From NCBI GenBank assembly GCA_001557505.1, contig LSAX01000001.1, positions 2,976,001 through 3,040,000 of the forward strand: a stretch of DNA of 64,000 nt, given 5' to 3'. A model generated the notes under the pieces. The model was not told where the DNA came from. It did no database searches and saw only the letters and a program-made list of their open reading frames with translations. Made by a program: the position numbers and the translations under genes. Origin of the DNA: Reticulascus tulasneorum (Eukaryota; Ascomycota; Sordariomycetes; Glomerellales; Reticulascaceae). This document shows positions 45,529 through 57,119 of this stretch, piece after piece (the first letter of the stretch is position 1; every line of letters starts with the position of its first letter).

Positions 45529-46260
45529 TTAAGCAGCCTGTCACGCGTAAACCCGTTAGCCTACTTGGGTTCCCTCGATTCGGGTTTTACAACTTGGAAG
45601 AGAAGAGAGGAAGGTGGAAGGCCTCCTCCCCCAAGAAAAAAAGGATCCCATTCAGGTTCGACTCACCTTAACAGCAAACTTGCGTTGGGGGAAATGAACA
45701 GTTCGCTTGCGAGCCTTGTCGGAAACGATGGAGGATTCGGACTTGGATAATCGCCGTCGGATAGCACGAGTGAGCTTTGGTCGGAGATCGAGAGGCAAGT
45801 ATTTCTTGCCCTTGTAGAATAGGCGGAGTTGAGCACGTTGCTTGGCATTGACAACGGTAAGAACACGGGCAATAGACTTTCGGAGATCGTGGCTATCGAA
45901 GTTTTGGCCATGTCAGTAATCGATCTTCCAGCAATGGCAGAACTGGGGGAAATGCCCGCTTGCACTTACATCTTGTTCAGCTTTGTTCCGGAGGATGCTA
46001 TCTTCTGGATTCGCAGCTGGCCCAACTCCGTCTTCAGCTCACCAAGCTGCTTCTGGAGGTCCTCCTTGTTCTTCGTCCATAGAGCGCCGCTCCTGACCTT
46101 CGCCGTCGACTGCGACATGCTTGTTAGCGGTGTTTCCCAGTAGAATTGATGGTTCGTGCTTCGCTAGCCGTCGACAACGTCGAGTGGAAGGTGGATTGAA
46201 AAGGAGGGGTGATTTGTTCGACGGTCAACCGGGGAGGATTGCGAGGAAGGAACTTACCAT
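45529..46260 (-). CDS. rpl35: 60S ribosomal protein L35 (uL29)
   Basis: Four coding exons (46258-46260, 45970-46109, 45667-45892 and 45529-45537; introns of 148, 77 and 129 bp) give 125 aa, the normal length. Exon 1 is just the ATG followed by GTAAGT. Exon 4 is GCT GCT TAA. The conserved body includes [74 protein letters not shown] and [10 protein letters not shown], ending [12 protein letters not shown]. It belongs to the large subunit near the peptide exit tunnel. An ATG at 46118 inside intron 1 would give a longer start (MSQSTAK), but the spliced MSTAKVRSG matches the family better. Likewise the spliced AA end fits better than read-through VSRT. Confidence 0.94.
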
Positions 46261-47448
46261 TTTGATCGCGTGGAAGGTTCTCTGGAAACTCGAAGATCTG
46301 AGTAAACTGACTGTTTGTCAGAGTGTAGCGTCCAGGTCCGACGTGCGTGATGATGCCTCCGAGTCGTCTGTAATCCGCTGTTGAGATTTAGCAGGAGGAT
46401 TTCGCCAAAAAATTTACCCTAGGGCTTGTGCGGGTGGGTGGGTACGTACTTCTGGCTCGTGCGCCTAAAAGACGAGGCGTCGGGGCCGGCTGTGGCGGTG
46501 GAGGCTCCTGTGGCTGGTGCTCACGGCGATGCTCGCGGCGCACATTCAGCACAAGGAAAAATCTGCCCAGCTCGAAGCCTGGCATCTCACGTGACTTGCA
46601 GGTAAGCAGAAATAAGCGAGGTTCAAAGTGGAATGGAGAAGTGTAGATGTGGCGGAAATTTGTGAAGTGTGGCGGTGCAGAGCGCAAAATTGAAGATCCG
46701 ATCCGGAGATATTTGAAGGCGGGATGTGGGCACATGACCAATAGTCGCAGTGAGATGGGAGTGAGGTTCAGGTGAGTTTAAGGTATCCTGCCAGCCAGCG
46801 AGTCACACAGTTCTCACCAAAAGCTGTATGCCAAGGACCTACGTTTATTTTGTAACCAGAACACTGTATTGCAAGCGTTGCGCGCAGCTTAGCGTTCGTT
46901 GAAGGTAACAGACGTGAAAATAGTTTCAGTTCACATCGAGTTTGTAGCAGACATTCGCAAGGACTAAGAGTTCCACAAGTGCGAGTGAGCTACGCCCTCT
47001 AGAAGAACCCTTTTTCAGTCGACAACAGAATCACGCATGTCAATGAACTTTTGCAACTTCCAGCCAAGTACTGAACATGACCATGCTTTACCGTGGTTGA
47101 TATCATTGAGCAGTGGACTACTAACACGGATAGAATAAAGAGCAAAATTACTCGATTGCGTACATGTAAGCATCATAGAATGCTATTCGGAACGGGAATT
47201 AGTAAGTACTAGCAATACTCACTCTTTTGTGTTCGGGCATTGGCTGAAAGAGTTAATTTCAATGTCGGATGGTCCCTCAGTCATGGTCTGCGTGGTGGTG
47301 GAATGTCCTTCCAAGTTCCCTTACGTAAGCTTCAAGGTGCACGGTCCTTTCCCGCATCGCAGCTCCTTGCCGACAGATCCAACCAATGTTTCTGGGTTTG
47401 ACACGAGTACGGCATCTTACGACTACATCCATACACCAAATCCCCACG
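46261..47448. promoter_or_regulatory. Divergent region (L35 / Gos1), 1.2 kb
   Basis: It contains the promoters of a ribosomal protein gene and a SNARE gene. Frames on either strand are short and not conserved. No specific element is claimed. Confidence 0.45.
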
Positions 47449-48249
47449 ATGGCTGCTATTTCAGGAAACCCAGGCTGGGCCCAATTGCGGCAGCAGGCCC
47501 GAAGCTTAGAGACACAGGTACATCAACCACGCGCGGACGGGTGCACCAGAACCTAACTGTTGAATAGACAGAGACGCTATTTCACACCTACTCCCAGTTC
47601 TCAACGGCACCGAACATCCCGGCGAAACCAACAGAAGAGGAGCGGACAACAGAGACAAAGCTGCAAGATCTACTGGAGAAAGTATGCCATCACCAAGGCC
47701 GCGCCACACAGATTCCGAAGGAAGACAGACTAACCCCCTTGACAGAGAGAAAGCGTCGTCTCCCAACTCGGCCGACTCCTCGATTCAGAAGCAACCCTCA
47801 CTTCATCGGCGCTGAAGCAGAACAACCTGTCGCTCCTCCGAGAGAAGCTAGCAGAGCACAAGAAGGACTTGATACGGTTACGGTCGACGCTCCAACAATC
47901 CCGCGACCGAGCGAACCTCCTGTCCAATGTCCGTAACGAAATCGACGAATACCGCGCCAACAACCCGGAGGCCGCCGAAGCGGAGTACATGCTGGACGAG
48001 AGGAACCGCATCGACAACAGCCATAACATGGCGGACAGCGTTCTGAGCCAGGCATATGCGGTACAGGACAGCTTCGTCATCCAGCGCGAGACACTTGCAA
48101 ATATCAATAGGCGGATTACAATGGCCGCGAGTCAAGTGCCGGGGCTGAACTCTCTGATCGGACGGATATCGGCGAAGAAACGACGGGACGGTATCATCAT
48201 GGGCGTGTTTATCGCGACTTGTTTTCTTTTATTCTGGTGGTTCATATAA
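47449..48249 (+). CDS. gos1: Golgi SNARE Gos1 (GOS28 homologue)
   Basis: Exons 47449-47517, 47568-47681 and 47746-48249 (introns of 50 and 64 bp, all phase 0) give 228 aa. The start GNPGWAQLRQQARSLETQTE and the following helices match the GOS28 N-terminal domain. The SNARE helix lies at about residues 140-200 (MADSVLSQAYAVQDSFVIQ, then LANINRRI, with the zero-layer Gln expected here). The chain ends with a tail anchor (IIMGVFIATCFLLFWWFI). Gos1 is a Qb-SNARE acting in ER-Golgi and intra-Golgi fusion with Sed5 and Ykt6. It converges on Atp10 with 173 bp between stops. Confidence 0.94.
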
Positions 48250-48422
48250 GTTGGATGTAATGCTTACTCGCATGCTTAGCATAGGGTTGCCCGGGCGTTT
48301 GGGATTCAGTTAGGGTATCCTGGGATGCATATTGTACACTAGGTGAACATGGGGTATCTACAATGCCTCTGTGAAGTAAGAGGAGAGTGCTGGCCACAGC
48401 AGGAATTTTGAAGCCGTTCCTC

Positions 48423-49521
48423 TTACGCAGCAACACTGGCCCCTGTTGCGGGCCCACCTTGGTCTGCCTTTGCTCTTTCGGCGGCGGCGTCCCTCTTCTC
48501 CTTGCTCATCTCGCCGAGGACCCGATTCGCGCTCTTGATCAAGCTCTCCTGCTCTTCTGGTGTCCCCCGAGCACTGGCCGCCCACCGTATCCTGCAAAAC
48601 TGATCCACCAAGTACACATATCCGACCTTGCTGTTCAGCCAGCCGATTGACTCCCGGATCTCGTCGGTCATTCCTCTTCGCACCAGGAAATACTTTGCCC
48701 AGTTATCCTTTCCGAGTTGGCGTCGGAGACCGCCCATAAACAGTCTGACCAGCCAGGCTTTGAAACTGTTATCTTCGATATTCAGCTGGACAATTTGCAG
48801 ATTGTTCTGGCTCTTTTCTATCAGCTGGTGCAAGGCCGGGTTTTTGTCCTTGGAAATAAAAGTCTTGACTTGTTCCTCTGCCCATCTGGTGCTGAACATG
48901 GCTACCACGGATACGTTCCCTAATAATGTGCTTGTTGTGTCTCGAGTCCTGTCCTTCTTCAACAAAGTCTCGCCGACGAAGTTGGGGAAATAGAGTGATA
49001 GTTCGGCCTTGAATGGTCGCGGCGGAGCAATAAAGGATTTTCCGTCTTGGAATTGCAGGTTCGTCCAATCTCGGAAGTATGGTCGTGATATCTTCTCCTT
49101 CCTGCGAGTCTAGCGTTAGCACAAGCTACCATGTTCACGAATGGAGAGACCCTCACAGCTCTTGGCGGCGCTTGAGATGTTTATCGTAGTTGACGAAGTC
49201 ATCTCTCCGCTGTCGAATTGATCTTGTGTCGATACCCTTGTTTTCGCCTGGAGACGGCGGATGCTGCATGCCAATCGATCGAGGCAATGGCAGGGGTGTG
49301 AACTGGTCGACTCGTCGGCCATAGGATCGAGGAGCCTTGATTGCGGCACCGGGCAGTTCGGGCTTTTTCTCGACTTCTTTGGCTGGAGATGGAGCAGAAG
49401 CTGGACTTGGAGGAGGTTGAGGTTTGTCCGCCAACCGCAACGGAGACGAGCTCAGGAACCGCCGCCATTGGCAAGACGAACAAGCGAATAGCCGCTTTGA
49501 CGGGCCGAGAGGCAGAGACAT
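48423..49521 (-). CDS. atp10: Mitochondrial ATP synthase assembly factor Atp10
   Basis: Exons 49157-49521 and 48423-49101 (55-bp intron with GTGCTAACG before the acceptor) give 347 aa. The N-terminus (MSLPLGPSKRLFACSSCQWR, then RFLSSSPLRLA) is a convincing mitochondrial presequence. The Atp10 domain covers the rest: SRPYFRDWTNLQFQDGK, KAELSLYFPNFVGETL, NVSVVAMFSTRWAEEQVKTF, VQLNIEDNSFKAWLVRLF and VGYVYLVDQFCRIRWAASA. Atp10 is an inner-membrane chaperone for Atp6 incorporation into the F0 sector. It is divergent from BCKDH E2 across 432 bp. Confidence 0.93.
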
Positions 49522-49953
49522 CGTTCGCGATTAAGGCAAAGTGGTGCTGCGGCCTTCGTGTTATGGCAATCCCGATGCTGATGGCTCCCAATCGTCCGCA
49601 CGGAGCTCAGTCGATTTTTTGTGATGCCTCAGACGCCAATTCCGATCTCGCGTCACCAATGGCATAGTGGAGATTCGGGGCTGGCAGGCGGCGCTAAATT
49701 CATAGCCTTGGCAAAAGGTTTTACAGCGATGCGGAGATCCCTGTAAGATCATGGCTTGAACGGCGCGGCGGGGCCCTGGCGGCGCTGACCTCACTGCTTG
49801 CCCTGGACTCGGCTATTGACGGTGTAGTAGAAGTCTCCCATGACACAATGCCCGTCTATTGTCATCTTTCTGCCCCAATTGTTGCCGTGCTTCGAGAAGA
49901 ATTCGAAATGTGATATTTTCCAGAGCAAAGACACACTCAATTGCATTTTGAAG
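49522..49953. promoter_or_regulatory. Divergent promoter region (Atp10 / BCKDH E2)
   Basis: This 432-bp region lies between the start codons of two nuclear genes for mitochondrial proteins. No element is recognised. An in-frame ATG for E2 exists at 49840, but its product would mask the presequence. Confidence 0.5.
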
Positions 49954-51465
49954 ATGTTCCTACAACGCGGATCCCGAGCAATTCGGACGCAATGGCACGC
50001 ATCCAAAAGTCAGAGCCGATTTGCCCTTGCCAGGGCTTCCGGTGTCTACCCCTCCAGGCAGTTTCACGAGACTCGGAGGATGTGGGTTGTTAAGCCAGTT
50101 TTACTTGCTGACATTGGCGAGGGTACGTTTGGAACTCCGAAACTACAGGTCGTCAACTAGTACAGCGCTGACAGTTCACTAGGCATCGTAGAATGCGAAG
50201 TCATACAATGGTTCGTCGAGCCCGGCGCAAGGGTCGAAGAGTTCTCTCCCTTATGCGAGGTTCAGAGCGACAAAGCCTCTGTCGAGATCACAAGCCGCTT
50301 TTCAGGCGTTGTCAAAAAACTCCATTATGACGCCGGGGAGATGGCCAAAGTTGGAAAGCCGTTCGTGGACATAGACATTGAAGGAGACGCAAAGAAGGAA
50401 GACCTGGAGGCTCTAACTGCTCCGGAGCCAACAGAAGAAAGGCCGACGCCAACTCCTAAACTACCCTCCAAGCCACGAGAAGAAATAAAGTCAGCCAGTA
50501 CCGCACCGAAGGCAGAGCCTCCTAAAGCCAAAGGAACCCACGCTGCGCTGGCAACTCCTGCGGTACGACACATGTCCAAAGACATGAAGGTCGATATCTC
50601 AGAGATAGACGGGACAGGGAGAGACGGGAGGGTCCTCAAGGAAGACATCCAGAAATTCGTTCAACAAAGGAACGCTGGCGGCTCAAAGAGTCCGTCAAGC
50701 GCATACTCCGCGACGTCAACAGATGCCGGTGTCCAGAAGGAGACGCCGGCGCAGCTGACGAACACCCAACTGCAAATGTTCAAGTCGATGACAAGGTCAC
50801 TCACAATACCACACTTCCTCTACGCAGACGAACTAGACTTCTCTAGCCTAGTCAACCTGCGGACCCGACTCAACAAGGTCTTGGCCAAGTCAGCCAAGGA
50901 GGGAGAAGTCGCGAAGCTGTCCTACCTCCCCTTCATCATCAAGGCAGTCTCCATGGCCATATACCAATTTCCCATCATCAACGCACGGGTCGACATCGAC
51001 TCCGCAACATCCAAGCCGTCCCTCGTCATGCGCAGCCAGCACAACATCGGCGTAGCGATGGACACGCCAAACGGCCTGATGGTCCCCGTCATCAAGAACG
51101 TCGGCTCGCTAAACATCGTCTCCATAGCCGCCGAGCTGGCGCGCCTGCAGCAGCTCGCATTTGCGGGGAAGCTGACGCCGCAGGACCTCAGCGGCGGCAC
51201 CATCACCGTCTCCAATATCGGCAATATCGGGGGCACGTACCTGTCACCCGTGATTGTGGAGAGGGAGGTGGCCATCCTTGGCATAGGGAGAATGCGGACT
51301 ATCCCCGCATTCGACGAGCATGACAACGTGGTCAAGAAACAGGTGTGCAACTTCAGCTGGAGCGCAGATCATAGGGTAGTCGACGGCGCGACTATGGCGC
51401 GGGCCGCCGAGGTAGTGCGGACTGTGGTCGAGGAGCCGGACGTAATGGTCATGCATCTTAGATGA
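49954..51465 (+). CDS. Branched-chain 2-oxoacid dehydrogenase E2 (dihydrolipoyl transacylase), mitochondrial
   Basis: Exons 49954-50122 and 50183-51465 (60-bp intron) give 483 aa. A basic presequence (about residues 1-45) precedes one lipoyl domain, with the lipoylated Lys in EVQSDKASVEI (about residue 85). A Pro/Lys-rich linker follows, then a peripheral subunit-binding domain (about 176-217, ATPAVRHMSKDMKVDISEID with GRDGRVLKEDI). The catalytic acyltransferase domain (about 255-483) holds MTRSLTIPHFLYADELDFS, HNIGVAMDTPNGLMVPVIKN, GGTITVSNIGNIGGTYLSP and the active-site SADHRVVDGA. One lipoyl domain and the overall sequence favour the branched-chain complex over pyruvate or 2-oxoglutarate E2. 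The complex degrades 2-oxoacids from Leu, Ile and Val. The start at 49954 is chosen because it opens the presequence. Confidence 0.93.
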
Positions 51466-52202
51466 TAGGGCGACGACGCAAAATAGACAAACAAAACTGA
51501 CAAATATTGGCACAAATTCGGGCGCAGCACCAACACTGGTAGCTCGTGTGTGACATGGCCGATCCTCATTAATCCTGCAGGTTCTATAAAGGGCTGCTAA
51601 TCTGCAGAATCTCTCACCGGTGGAATAGAGTTTGGCAAGTGAGGCCACCCAACCGTGCATTCCCGTAGTGTTTGAACAAATCATCATCGCAGCACAACTG
51701 CATGGACCAGCATGACCAAATTCGGGCATGCAGGTGGCTTCATTTGGATGGCGTGTTTGCAGATATAGCCGGAAATGTGCCAGCATATTCGGAGCTATGA
51801 TCTCTCGCTGAGTTGGCCGGCGAGGCAGCAACGTTTACATACAAGGAAATGCCAGCTCATCATCGCCGCGCTACCTTGATACCCTTGGCCCACTATTGCT
51901 GTAGTAAACATCATCTTCATTACTCCGTCCGTCCTGCCGTCTCTTCCTATGAGCAGCAGCCCATACGTGGCCGCCCCACGAGAGACGGCGGCCATTGAAG
52001 GCCATTCGCATAACCCTCCCATCCCGAAGTCCAAATCGTCTCCATCATCGAGTTTTTGTGTACCTCCATAGTCCAAGCCCACGCTCTGAAAAGAACCAAA
52101 CCTTGGAATTTCCATAGCTTTTGCGAATATCTCCGTAACGCCTCAAATCGACAACCAGGGAATCAGGCGCCCCCAAGATCTACACTAACCGCCTGCGGAG
52201 CT
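51466..52202. other. Convergent 3' intergenic region
   Basis: This 737-bp gap lies between BCKDH E2 and the gluconokinase stop codon. A 195-codon minus frame here (51244-51831) overlaps the end of E2 and has no family features. Confidence 0.45.
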
Positions 52203-52959
52203 CTACTCTTCCTTCATCGCTGACGTAACCTTGGCCAAGGCATCGCTTTTGACGTCTTCTAGTGGGCGGGCAACATCAACCTGTATGACGTCTACCTCAT
52301 CCTCCTGAGGCGGCTCGAGGATGTTGATCTGGCTGTGGACCATACCGGCACCCATGTAGTGGTTCTCGCGAGCTCCGACTCGTTTGAGGAGAACCTCCTC
52401 GGGGGCAGATAGATAGATAAAGTGTAGAAGTAGCGAATGGTCGTAATAGCCCGCAACTCGAATGACGTCTCTGTATTTGCGCTTCAATGCCGAACAGGTC
52501 AGGACAACTCCTTCGGAGCCGGCAGCTAGTTGGCTGCGAGACTCTTCACGAAGAGCTGTGAGCCAATCCCAGCGGTCAGCATCGTTCAGTGGGATGTTGT
52601 TCGCCATTTTCGCAATATTGGCTGGCGGGTGGAACTATAAGTCTGTCAGCATCGCCCACCACCATGACACACGGGCTATGTGAGCTTACACTATCACCCT
52701 CGATGTAAGGAAGATCCAGAGATTTGGCCAAGAATTCCGCGATTGTAGACTTTCCGCACCCTGCAGGCCCAGTCACCATCCATATGTGGCGATACTTGGG
52801 CTGTTGGCTACCACCGTTGGTATGTTTGGCGCCATTGGTGGCCGAGACTGGATGAACGGCTGGCTGGCCTATGGGATCCGCTTGGGCGCCATTTGCGAGG
52901 TTCGGAGGGGAGGCGGGGATCTTCCCATTGACAGAGACCGGGGAGTCGTAGGAAAGCAT
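52203..52959 (-). CDS. Gluconokinase (GntK family, P-loop kinase)
   Basis: Exons 52690-52959 and 52203-52634 (55-bp intron) give 233 aa. The enzyme phosphorylates gluconate to 6-phosphogluconate, feeding the pentose phosphate pathway. After a 65-residue variable N-terminus comes IWMVTGPAGCGKSTIAEFLA (Walker A at about residues 71-78). Then EGDS-FHPPANIAKM is restored by splicing (gluconate-binding region), followed by PLNDADRWDWLTAL, VVLTCSALKRKYRDVIR, HFIYLSAPEEVLLKR and the lid region ARENHYMGAGMVHSQ, all in GntK order. The start ATG at 52959 is the first clear one. Upstream in-frame sequence lacks ATG, and a further 5' exon cannot be excluded. Confidence 0.9.
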
Positions 52960-53493
52960 GTTGTGTAAGTCGAATTCGTGAACGCTTAAACTCAAGGAAA
53001 ATTAGTGTCAGGGGGAGAGCACTATAATCGCTATTGCATATTGCAGTGAAAAAAAGTGTAAGGCGTAATGGGAGCAAGCAAAGCTACGACGACTGGCACT
53101 ATTTTGGATAAGATAGTGTCTAGCAGAGATGAAAAGCAGACAGAGATGATGCAGAGAGAACGATGAGCGTTTTCTGTCAAATGTTCGAAAGCGATGTCAT
53201 AGCAAAATCAAGTTCGAGAGGCAAATATGGGAAAGGCGGATGGCGCATGGGCTTTGCTTTATACCTGTAAGTAGAAGCAAGTTTGTTCCAGGGGACCGAT
53301 GAGGTAAAGAGGGAAAAAGAAAGCGGGAGATGGGGGTAACAAGGGATACCTGTTACGGGGGACCGCCCAGCGCCTGACTCCAGGTAGCTACGTAGTTGGG
53401 CAAACCCACCGACAGCCCTTCAGCGACTTCCAGCAAGCGACGGGTCGATGTTCCAGCGGAGTTCTCTCGGTCTAGGGCAGTTTAAAAGGCTCA
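52960..53493. other. Upstream region of gluconokinase
   Basis: This is 534 bp of probable promoter and leader. No conserved frame or element is recognised. Confidence 0.45.
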
Positions 53494-53856
53494 CTAATGG
53501 GAAGTCTTCAGATGGCAAATGACCCAATAAGCACCCGTCACAGCCCCAACAAGGAGAAGCCGTCCCCACAATGACAAGGGAGGGGGGTTTATGGCCCATA
53601 TTGATGGGGGTGTGCCGAAGAGTAACTGTTCGGTATCTTCAAGGTACCTGTTTATTTTCCTAATGTACTCTTTGGATGTGGGATGCGTCCGGGGGAATTG
53701 GCGCGGGATGTTTCTGCGGTTGCAGTTTGTGGTCCGTAAAGATGGTTCATTGCAGGGAGAGGAGGAACGGATTAGACGTAGGTTAATGAAGTTCTGGAAT
53801 GCGATGCTCGTAGACGAGAGATCCGCACAAGCCGATGCGAGGACCTGTGCCCTCAT
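53494..53856 (-). CDS. Possible small membrane protein (hypothetical)
   Basis: An ATG-started frame of 120 aa without introns. Its N-terminal 60 residues are Arg/Ser/Asn-rich with few acids. The middle is charged (KEYIRKINRYLEDTEQLLFG), and the end has one hydrophobic segment (LWGRLLLVGAVTGAYWVICHL) followed by KTSH. This could be a small mitochondrial or tail-anchored protein, but I do not recognise it and it may be chance. It lies in a gene-poor stretch upstream of gluconokinase on the same strand. Confidence 0.35.
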   Translation of the reverse strand: MRAQVLASACADLSSTSIAFQNFINLRLIRSSSPCNEPSLRTTNCNRRNIPRQFPRTHPTSKEYIRKINRYLEDTEQLLFGTPPSIWAINPPPLSLWGRLLLVGAVTGAYWVICHLKTSH

Positions 53857-56800
53857 CTGATACGCCTTGTGATGGAGAATATTCCAGAACCCGTTATCCT
53901 GGAAACCTGTGAGAATGAACAGGTCAGGAGATCACTTACGCGGATTTTCAACGGCATCTCGAAACACCATCCCACCTCCCGGGCTGCTCTTCACTTGCAG
54001 GCGACGCAGCCCACTAGGAGCGGGATCCGTCCGAGGCGACTACATGAACAGGTGCTAGGCGGTTTGGCGTTGGCCCGACTGAGAGTGAATGAAGGTACCT
54101 AGCACTTCAGCAGCTAGACTTGCCAGTAGAGTTGGGTTTAAGGAGCAGAAGGGTCGCCGAAGTCTATTTCATTAGAGGAGAATCCAGGCTTCGGGAAGGC
54201 TCGTCTTCCAGGCGGCGATGAAATCCCCAGTGGTTCTTTCAGGCCTGAGAGTTTAAGCCCCAGACGAATGCGCCTGGCCGGGGTGATCCATGGCCACGAT
54301 TTGGCTGGGCTTGACGAGCGTGCGAGCTTAATGGGCCTGGTTGAGGAGTGGCCGGGGTCAGGCGTCCTTACCAAGTAAAGTCGTACACTAGGTCGGTACC
54401 TAGCGTGGGGGGGAGGCCAAGAATGCATCAAGACATGTTTGACAGTTTCATAGAAAGAGCGCAAAGCTTGCGTCGGGGAGTGGGCTAATCGGTCGGCGTC
54501 TAGAAGAGCAGGCGGTTCAGAGTTGATTGCAATTTGATTGACAAGCCTATGCTGAGCTGTATGAGAAATATGACGAGCCTTCAGAAAAGCGAGAATATTG
54601 ACGCAGGAGAGAGGAAACTACACTTTGGTCCCAGGGTGGAAGGAAGTATAATGTGCGTAGAAGCCAGGTACTTCTGGCGAGGATGCGCGGGACTCGTGTT
54701 AGGAACTCTTACACCGACTTCATTGTGTCATCATCGCCATGTGTCTGTCTTGCCAGGTGAGTACTGCATGCATGCACACTCGTTAGCAGACGTGCGCACT
54801 TTCACTGCAGATTACCAGGGGCTATCTAGGCATAGGCATGCCTAACGTACCAGACTGGAGGAAAACTGGATATCTTGGGGTGGAATTCCATTCTAGCCGG
54901 CCCAATGCCCACGCTTTCAGTTCCGGCGACGGGGTACGACGTACTAAGTAGCATGACCTAATGGGAATAGTAACAACCCCGTAACCTTGCCACCGCCTCT
55001 TCAAAGTCACGAGTCGCCGGTCCCAAACATGCTGGGGCTGACGGCGTCGAATAGCGATTGGTTTCGGCTGTCGTTCCGGAGGGTTGGCACGGTGGACACC
55101 AGAGAGTCGTACATCTGGAGACCTGCACACTCCGCAAGATTCCGCTAGGCGCTCTGCAGGCCATTGATGCATGCTCCTCTGCGTCTCTCGTGTTTGCTGC
55201 AGCAATCCCCCGGGCGGGACTATTTTCTTTGCCAGGGGGCTAGCCATGCCGAGCATCTTCACCGCTCTGGATCGGAGTACAGGTGACTTATAATTACTTT
55301 TGCGCTGGTCGTGCTCCTCAGTGTGCTGTCTGTGCTGCGAACTTGATACACCATAAACCTGCATATTGCGAATGAGATCCCCCACATGCATTATTTGATT
55401 GCTTACCACCATCTTCGGCGCTGTAACCAGCCATGACCTGCTAACATCCATGGCGTCCGGTTGGCACAGCCAGCTCGCTTCGGCGGGAGGAAGAAACAAT
55501 CAAAACAGAGGAGGCAGAGCTGAACTCCCGTGGCCCATGACATGCTATGACATGCTACAGGAACACAGGATGGGCTCACTCCTCTAGGGAAGGGTTGCAG
55601 TGATGTGTCGATCCCAGGCTGGGATGTCAAAATGTTCGAGAAATGTGCTTGCTCTGCTGGGACAACATTACTTGCCTACGTGTAGAGATGGCTTGCCGAT
55701 ATTTATCGAGCCATTCCTACGTCCCGGATCCGGGCTGGGCCCTCCAAAGGCTTCCTTGGCAGATAAAGCGGACAGAAGGGATTTTCGTCGTAAATGATGA
55801 CGGGAGCTGCCCTCAGCAGTCGTCTGCTGGATGAATATGCAAAAAGGAGATAATAGTGCCGGGGCAAGGCGACGCGGACACCCGCAGTCGAATCATGGGA
55901 CCGGCCGGACAGCTTGTCTGACCCCCATTCGTTTGCATGCTAGATGTAGCCACTGATCATCTTTGATTTCAATTGGAAATTGACATGCCTGATCCGGGTT
56001 ATACCACGCCTATCAAGGTAGCTTGCATTCACTCTGCCCAATTTGAACTGGGAGCATGCGACAGAAACCGGCCGGCTGTTCGCTTGCTGCCGCGCCTGGT
56101 TTGTTACCGCACTTGGGTTCTGCTGGATTTATATTCTTGGCTGCGGGAAATGTCCCGTTGACCCAATTGCCAGGTGCAGATTTACGGATACCTGAACTGA
56201 TTGCGGTCATCAATCGGGCAAGTTTCATTGGAGACCAGTCCCGACGAGTCCTGCAGGAGACCCGAGGAGCCCGGCGACCCGGTGCGAGGACGAGGCTAAC
56301 AAAAGAGTTCCAGAGGCTATCGTTGACGGAACTTGACCAACACAGGTGACCTTAGAGGCTCGAACAGATCGAAGATAGTTTAGATTGAGTGAGAACTGCT
56401 GAATCAACCTCAATATCTATCTAGGTAGCTTAGCCGGAGTTCAGAGTTTTTGTTGGATTCAACCCTATATACGCAATTGTATTATTAGAAGTCCAGCCCG
56501 TAATTGATGCCGGAAGCCTCACCACATCAGCACAGCTGGACTTATCCGAAGAACTGGTGATGCCTAATCGCCGACATCGCTCTTGAAGGTTGATAGCGAT
56601 CGCAGGTTTGGGCGACTTACACTCCTGATACCTATCTCATGGATATCAGCACGACCCTAGTTATGGAAACACGGTAGTGGTTTGTAACACGAGGTATTCA
56701 TGTTCCTGGGCAAGGTATATATGCTGTGCTGCGAAATTCTTCATCGCACTCAGCCAACGAAGGAAGCACATAGTATGTAGGTAGATGGTGGGGTCTTTCG

Positions 56801-57119
56801 TCACTGTCGCAGATTCACAAATGCCACTGCATTTCGTCCCCCCTGGCCATCGATTTTGCCCCTCCTTATGGCCGTTGTCCATCAAATTGCCCCGCGATGT
56901 GGCTCAGTCCCGAAACGTTGCGCCTCCAAATGCCCTATAAGGTAGGTGGTAGGGGCGCTGTGGCTTGATTAAGCCCTTCCCTAACCGGTCTTAGTGGTAC
57001 CCCGTACACCTTTACTTGGGGATTTTAGTAGGGCATGAGTTGACGACGCAAAACTCGTGGACCTGCCTCATCAAGGTCAATTTAAGCCAATGAACACCTG
57101 CAGGCCGCGTGAGCTCCTC
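53857..57119. other. Gene-poor intergenic region, 3.3 kb
   Basis: Many short overlapping frames occur on both strands, none with domain features. The longest (54822-55499, minus) has no ATG start. I find no transposase, reverse transcriptase, terminal repeat or tRNA structure. It may hold a non-coding RNA, a degraded element or long upstream sequence for DPP III. Confidence 0.5.

Noticed and set aside
54822..55499. 225-codon minus-strand frame in the gene-poor region
   Set aside because: It has no ATG at its start, a mixed composition and no family resemblance.
56895..56925. Box A-like TGGCTCAGT suggesting a tRNA gene
   Set aside because: No matching box B or cloverleaf follows.
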